A DNA stretch of 47,844 nt, from contig NZ_SMYZ01000035.1 of the NCBI RefSeq assembly GCF_004919685.1, positions 1 to 47,844 on the forward strand, given 5' to 3'. Below the pieces are notes generated by a model. It had not been told where the DNA came from and ran no database searches. It saw only the letters and a program-made list of their open reading frames with translations. Positions within the stretch are counted from its first letter, which is position 1; every line of letters begins with the position of its first letter. This document shows, in pieces, positions 43,602 through 47,844 of this stretch. This DNA comes from Mesorhizobium norvegicum. GTDB taxonomy: Bacteria; Pseudomonadota; Alphaproteobacteria; Rhizobiales; Rhizobiaceae. The translations under genes were made by a program, and so were the position numbers.

Positions 43602-43693
43602 AATTGGGTCGCCGAATTGCAAAAGAGATTTGAGGGGCCGACGTAACAGACCCACCGCCAGCGCGCGAAGGACTTAACCCACCAAAACGTAAC

Positions 43694-43927
43694 CTATGCG
43701 GCGCGTCGTTGAGCGGGGAGGAGACCTGAACGGGTTCGACGAGGGTCGACGGCGGTCACGATGCCGTGGTGGTGATCGCAATAGACGCGATCCGGCGAAG
43801 TTGGCCCGGCACAAAAACGGTAACCGCCGGGTACTGATGGGTCTTCGCTCACCGGGAAGCGGCACTGATAGACGCCTAGCTGAATGAGGGGGACGTCTCT
43901 CGAAGTTGGTCTGATGTTTTCAGGCAT
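43694..43927 (-). CDS. Small GcrA-like protein
   Basis: The 77-residue protein resembles the C-terminal, probably metal-binding part of GcrA, the alphaproteobacterial cell-cycle regulator. It has YQCRFPVSEDPSVPGGYRFC (Cys22 and Cys39) and DRVYCDHHH (Cys50, His52-54). The N-terminal DNA-binding part of GcrA is absent. GcrA binds methylated DNA and sigma-70 RNA polymerase through its two parts, so a C-terminal-only form could compete for polymerase. That is inference. The start at 43927 is the first ATG, with AGGAACC upstream. Confidence 0.65.
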   Translation of the reverse strand: MPENIRPTSRDVPLIQLGVYQCRFPVSEDPSVPGGYRFCAGPTSPDRVYCDHHHGIVTAVDPRRTRSGLLPAQRRAA

Positions 43928-44388
43928 GGTTTTCAGGTTCCTAGTTCATGGCCACTACCGGCTGACGGCCGCAGTGCGACAGCGTCGGGGCGAGCTTCTC
44001 TCGTTTTGGAGGGCTATGGATCACCATATGGTGTTGGTCGCAGCGTCAATGAAGCCCGGGGGCCTGCTTTCGGGAGCCAGTTGTTGCGACTTAAGGACAC
44101 ACTTGCCGCTGGCGTGCGGTTGACAGCGCGAAGGCACCCGGCGGGCGATGTTGTCGTCCCACTGATCGCTCCGCCCCCGGGTTAATCGGCAGGCGGGGTG
44201 AGGGGTAGGCCCCAACGCTGCGCGCTTTCGGTTTTCAGGGCCCTCAACCGGCCAGCCCCAGGAGGGCGAGCTGCGGGAGCGAATACATTTTGTCAGCAGA
44301 CAGTGTGGTCGCGTCCCAGAGCATCTCTCCGAACCGTTGCGCCGGTGCTATGGTGTGCCTGCATGATCACACAGCAGGGATATGAGGC
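43928..44388. other. Gap of about 460 bases without a called gene
   Basis: Short frames exist on both strands, but none has a ribosome site, family look or unbroken length. GC-rich clusters are present without clear hairpins. I see no RNA gene or operator here. Confidence 0.35.
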
Positions 44389-44742
44389 ATGCCCGAAGTC
44401 ACCCGCCGTACACTTCTTGCGTTCGCCGCCGTGGCCTCGGTCGTTGAACCGACGTTTGCTGAAGGGGAAGGTGCCTCGCCCGAATTGCAGGCGCTGATCG
44501 GAGCCCATGAAGCCAGCTATGTCGGGCTTCACAGGGTTGTTCATCAAGCCGGCAGCAGCAGCCACGAACGCAAGAGGGCAGACCGGATTGAACAGGAAGC
44601 ATTGCTGGCCATCTGCTCCTATCCTGCAATCAGCCGAGGCGACCGCCGGGCTAAGGCCGATTATCTGTTGATCGCTGAGGCTCGGGGTGAACTCGACCTT
44701 GAAGAGCACATGCAGGCCATCCTGCACTCGATGAAGCGCTGA
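44389..44742 (+). CDS. Small exported protein of unknown function, Tat-like leader
   Basis: The 117-residue product begins with TRRTLLAFAAVASVVEPTFA, which has paired Arg before a hydrophobic run, like a Tat or Sec leader. The rest is helical and charged: LHRVVHQAGSSSHERKRADRIEQEALLAIC and DLEEHMQAILHSMKR. No family known. The ATG at 44389 lies after GGGATATGAGGC with a workable GAGG. Lone gene in a gene-poor stretch. Confidence 0.55.
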   Translation: MPEVTRRTLLAFAAVASVVEPTFAEGEGASPELQALIGAHEASYVGLHRVVHQAGSSSHERKRADRIEQEALLAICSYPAISRGDRRAKADYLLIAEARGELDLEEHMQAILHSMKR

Positions 44743-44979
44743 TCGCGGCTCGACCGGCGCATCTCCACAACCAGACATCGCCGACTTTACCACCATGGCG
44801 CACGTATCGTGGTTTTTTGGTGCACAGCTTTTTCTTCCAGGCAGCGGCAAATCGGTGGGCTGAAATGGTCATGCATTCCGGCCGCCGCTTCAATATCCGT
44901 GGCCATATTAGACAGCCTACGCCACAACTAGAAGGGAGAACAAAACTCCCAACCAAGCGGCCAACTGACACGAAATAAT

Positions 44980-45053
44980 TGGCTAAGGAAGCCTGGATTC
45001 GAACCAGCACCAACGAAGTCAGAGTCCGTGGGTCTACCGTTGCCCTTTCCTCG
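44980..45053 (-). tRNA. Degenerate tRNA-Gln(CUG)-like sequence
   Basis: On the minus strand a tRNA-like 74-base stretch ends with a TTCCTTA-G-CCA 3' end, has a T-arm with the TTCGAAT loop, and an anticodon arm with CTCTGAC loop (anticodon CUG) and a five-base ACGGA/TTCGT stem. The D-arm is weak, the T-stem has one mismatch, and the acceptor pairs incompletely with CGAGGAA. The total matches tRNA-Gln in length, G73 and encoded CCA. It could be a decayed gene or an unusual mobile-element tRNA. The full fold needs software scoring. Confidence 0.4.
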
Positions 45054-45221
45054 GCAGCCGCTTGTCGCGCAGGGTGGGCCAAGCAGGCGCGCGCGCCTAT
45101 CTCCTTACGCCTACTGTGGGCGCGCGCTGTACGAAGGTGGTACGCTAGCAACCTCTATTAACGTTTGACACCGTGCTAGCACGGGGACCAGTGTAGATTG
45201 GTAATAAGGGAGGATACCGCG

Positions 45222-45263
45222 CCGGGCTAACCCGGCTAACCCGCGCGACTTGTTGGGTTTTTT
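45222..45263 (+). terminator. Weak terminator-like hairpins
   Basis: CCGGG (45222-45226) pairs with CCCGG (45231-45235) over a four-base loop. Next, AACCC (45238-45242) pairs with GGGTT (45255-45259), followed by a run of six T at 45258-45263. The second could terminate plus-strand transcripts ahead of the RTX gene, though no complete plus-strand unit ends right here. Confidence 0.35.
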
Positions 45264-45465
45264 GCTCAGCGGCATATCCTTGGTCAAGCAATTGCTCGCC
45301 CAGGCTGTGGCGCTCCCTTGCCTCGCTTTAGCAGAGGAGCGGGCATTCGCCGTCTTGCGCTCATGTTCCTTTAGCTCACGCTAGAAGAAGTTCGTCGCTT
45401 TATCCTCCTTGACAATCGCTGGTCAGGCTCCAGCCGCCAGTTACCTTGAGGAGGAGGGATCCGCC

Positions 45466-47844
45466 ATGGCCAATATTGCCGGAACATCTCTGAGTGAGAG
45501 GATCAATGCGCTTGGAACCTATTACTGGGACGGAGCCAACTGGGTTTTCCTGAATTCCAAAGGCACAACCACTGGAGCGGACATTGTCCATGCCGGGGGC
45601 GGAAATGACGTGGTCGATGGCGGCAAAGGCAATGACAGTCTATTCGGCGAGGCGGGAAACGACCTGCTGATCGGCGGGTCCGGCAATGACCTGGTTGATG
45701 GCGGAGTCGATGACGACATCATCTATGGCGGAACGCAGACGGCAAACGCCACCGGCTCCGGTACTGACGATCTGCGAGGGGGTCTCGGGAACGACGTCAT
45801 CCATGCCGGCGATGGCAATGACAAGTTGAGCGGCGACGACGGCAATGACAAGCTGTTTGGCGAAGCCGGGAATGACGAGCTTAGCGGCGGTGCAGGCGCT
45901 GATGTGCTGGTGGGCGGAGCCGGTGCTGACAAGCTAGATGGCGGTGCCGGGGGCGACCGTTATGTCCTAAATTCCGTAAGTGACTCACAGGCCACCGCAG
46001 CCGGCGCTTTCAACAGCAAAACGGGCGATGTCATTAATGGCTTCACATCAGCGGCTGAGACGGCAACGGTATCTTTGCAGGACAAAATCGACCTGCGTGG
46101 CCTTGTCAGTCAGATCGGCCATGCCCTGACCTGGAGCGGCGCGGCTCCGTCCAATTACGGCGTCTGGTCTTCCATTTCTGGAGGCAACACCTTCGTCAAC
46201 GTCGATACGACGGGCGACCATATCGCAGACGTGGTCATCAAGATAACCACTACAGAGACATTGACTGCCAGCGACATTATTACCGATGCTACGGCCCCAA
46301 CGGTGTCATCGACTGCTTACGGTACGCCCGGCGGATCGCTAAATGCTGGCGATGCGGTGACCCTTACCGTGACCTTCTCGGAAGCTGTTCTTGTTTCGGG
46401 CGTGACACCGACTCTAACCCTGAACAGTGGTGGCACAGCGACCTATCTGAGCGGCTCGGGCAGCTCGACACTGGCTTTCACATACACCGTTGCCGCCGGT
46501 CAGAATACCTCCGATCTCGCTATCACGTCGCTCAATCTCAATTCCGCAACCATCACGGATGCAGCAGGCAACAACGCCAATGTCTTCGGCGCTGCGTCCA
46601 ACCCATCGGGGATTCTGATCGTCGATACGCTGGCGCCATCGGCACCCGCAGTAGCACTGGTCGTTGATAGTGGAGCCTCGAATACCGATCACGTCACAAA
46701 CAATGGCGCGTTGAGTGTGACGGGTATTGAGACCGGTGCCACGGTCGAATACTCCATCGATGGCGGCGCCCACTGGCAGAGCACGTTCACGCCTCAATTC
46801 GGTCTGAACTCCCTGGCGGTCCGGCAGACGGATGCTGCTGGCAACTCCTCGATCGCAACTGACTTTGTCTTCTCACTCGTTCAGGAGGGATATGTCATTG
46901 ATGGCTACATAGCAGGCGCCACTGTGTTTGCCGACGCTGACGGCAACGGTCAATTAAACCTTGGCGAGTATTCGGCAGTTACTGACAACTTCGGGCACTT
47001 TGTTCTACAAGGGGGATCAGGAGACCTTATTGTCATTGGCGGAACAGATACTTCGACCAATATAGGCCTGACTGGAAATCTCACGGCACCATCGGGGTCA
47101 GCGGTCGTTAGCCCGTTGACAACGTTGATCACGCTTCTGGTCAACGACCCGGCTTCAAATTTGGATGTCGCAGCCGCCGAAGCAAGGGTGCTTGCCGCCT
47201 TGGGCCTTGCACCGCAAGTCGATCTTCTGACACTCGATCCCATCACGGCAGCTTTCCAGAACAACGCGGATCCCTTCCTTGCTGGCATTTCCGTCCTGAA
47301 CACCGTCAGCATGATGGCGGCCGCAATTGCCGGCGCCGGCGGAGACCAGGATGGCGCGGCAACCGATGTCTTTGCGGCTCTTGCAAACCAGATATTGGGT
47401 CTTGGCACAGGGGAAGTTCTAGACCTGACGAATTCGTCGACGATCGGTGCGATCGCTGACGCTGCAGCGAATAATGCTCTGGATGCCGATCTCCTTCAGG
47501 CCCTTGAAGACGTCGTAGTTGCCAGCAATCAGACATTGGCGGATGACGCTGCGACCGCTTCAACGCCTGCGCAATTGGTCACAAACGCCACTGCCACGGC
47601 TTTCGTTGCCCAGGGTGACGCATCCAATGCCTTAGCCGCGGCGGCAGATGACGCCGGCCAAATCGGCAGTGTCGTCAATACATATACTGGCAGCGGACTT
47701 GATGCCGCGGTGAATTCCGCTCTGAGCCAGGTCGGTAGCATTACGCCCGCCGTGCAGGAGCACGCTGCCCTTACGGGGGGAACCGACAATTTCGGACCAT
47801 CGATCCTCAATACGACGGTTATATCGACGGCGCCGAGCCTGAAC
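45466..47844 (+). CDS. Giant RTX/Ig-like secreted or surface protein, N-terminal 793 codons
   Basis: The frame is open from ATG 45466 (strong GAGGAGGAGG site) to the window end. Residues about 38-165 are RTX calcium-binding nonapeptides (GGGNDVVDG, GKGNDSLFG, EAGNDLLIG, GSGNDLVDG and more), normally found at the C-terminus but here at the start. An Ig-like domain follows (about 285-385, with VTLTVTFSEAVLVSG), another Ig-like/'Big' segment (about 390-470), a prealbumin-like stretch near 480-545 (with a FADADGNGQLNLGEYS calcium-like loop) and a long Ala/Asp-rich part. It resembles type I secreted adhesins or cadherin-like repeat proteins. Export signal and tail lie beyond the window. No secretion genes are visible. 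Confidence 0.85.
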   Translation, partial: MANIAGTSLSERINALGTYYWDGANWVFLNSKGTTTGADIVHAGGGNDVVDGGKGNDSLFGEAGNDLLIGGSGNDLVDGGVDDDIIYGGTQTANATGSGTDDLRGGLGNDVIHAGDGNDKLSGDDGNDKLFGEAGNDELSGGAGADVLVGGAGADKLDGGAGGDRYVLNSVSDSQATAAGAFNSKTGDVINGFTSAAETATVSLQDKIDLRGLVSQIGHALTWSGAAPSNYGVWSSISGGNTFVNVDTTGDHIADVVIKITTTETLTASDIITDATAPTVSSTAYGTPGGSLNAGDAVTLTVTFSEAVLVSGVTPTLTLNSGGTATYLSGSGSSTLAFTYTVAAGQNTSDLAITSLNLNSATITDAAGNNANVFGAASNPSGILIVDTLAPSAPAVALVVDSGASNTDHVTNNGALSVTGIETGATVEYSIDGGAHWQSTFTPQFGLNSLAVRQTDAAGNSSIATDFVFSLVQEGYVIDGYIAGATVFADADGNGQLNLGEYSAVTDNFGHFVLQGGSGDLIVIGGTDTSTNIGLTGNLTAPSGSAVVSPLTTLITLLVNDPASNLDVAAAEARVLAALGLAPQVDLLTLDPITAAFQNNADPFLAGISVLNTVSMMAAAIAGAGGDQDGAATDVFAALANQILGLGTGEVLDLTNSSTIGAIADAAANNALDADLLQALEDVVVASNQTLADDAATASTPAQLVTNATATAFVAQGDASNALAAAADDAGQIGSVVNTYTGSGLDAAVNSALSQVGSITPAVQEHAALTGGTDNFGPSILNTTVISTAPSLN

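Larger units (their letters stand above)
44743..45465. other. Gene-poor gap before the RTX gene
   Basis: About 720 bases carry the tRNA-like sequence at 44980-45053 and a terminator-like pair of hairpins at 45222-45263. Nothing else is coding by my reading. The right end must hold the RTX promoter. No recognisable box was found. Confidence 0.35.

Noticed and set aside
45522..47810. Several minus-strand frames opposite the RTX gene
   Set aside because: They mirror the repetitive Asp/Gly codons as Ser/Pro/Ala-rich proteins, a known artefact of repeat DNA.
1..47844. CRISPR array
   Set aside because: No set of short regularly spaced direct repeats was seen. The only dense repeats are the RTX codons.

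Overview
The window reads as the chromosome of an alphaproteobacterium of the Rhizobiales, most like Mesorhizobium. This is inferred from the high-GC coding style and from recognisable rhizobial genes: a PdhS/PleC-like histidine kinase, a DUF1289 protein, a TIGR02281-type aspartic protease, cobT, mobAB, moaA, a DUF971 protein and a small GcrA-like protein. No species-level claim can be checked here.

Left part (about 1-12,640) is accessory DNA. A tyrosine integrase (11420-12514, minus strand) lies head to head with dusA (12642), the arrangement of genomic islands that insert into the 5' end of dusA. A broken second integrase end (11260-11363) lies just inside. The cargo, reading away from dusA, is a 1120-residue NERD-NACHT STAND ATPase (7657-11019), a HamA/HamB pair interpreted as a Hachiman anti-phage system (3169-7453), a DUF5623-like protein (1735-3030), an unknown protein (722-1291) and the 3' end of a LysR-type regulator (1-507). 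The left attachment site was not found, so the island probably runs past the left edge.

Middle part (12,642-38,000) is dense ordinary chromosome: dusA; aspartic protease and DUF1289; cobT; a sensor histidine kinase; a thermonuclease; GST and a uracil-DNA glycosylase-like protein; an Lrp regulator; a DUF3299 protein; an acetyltransferase, an AlkD-like protein and a 3-hydroxyisobutyrate dehydrogenase-like enzyme; a polar amino-acid ABC transporter (two permeases and a binding protein, no ATPase seen); molybdenum cofactor genes mobB, mobA and moaA; a DMT transporter; DUF971 and PPOX-class flavin proteins; a MarR/hydrolase divergent pair with two clear operators; a rhodanese; a TetR/SDR divergent pair with a long inverted repeat; and a large L,D-transpeptidase.

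Right part (38,000-47,844) is looser: long gaps, an intergenic two-hairpin repeat, gene fragments (an RraA-family 3' end, a small secreted protein with a disrupted start, a headless frame), a methyltransferase, a CadC-like winged-helix/TPR regulator, a peroxiredoxin-like protein, a GcrA-like mini-protein, a degenerate tRNA-Gln(CUG)-like sequence, and the first 793 codons of a giant RTX/Ig-like surface or secreted protein that continues beyond the window.
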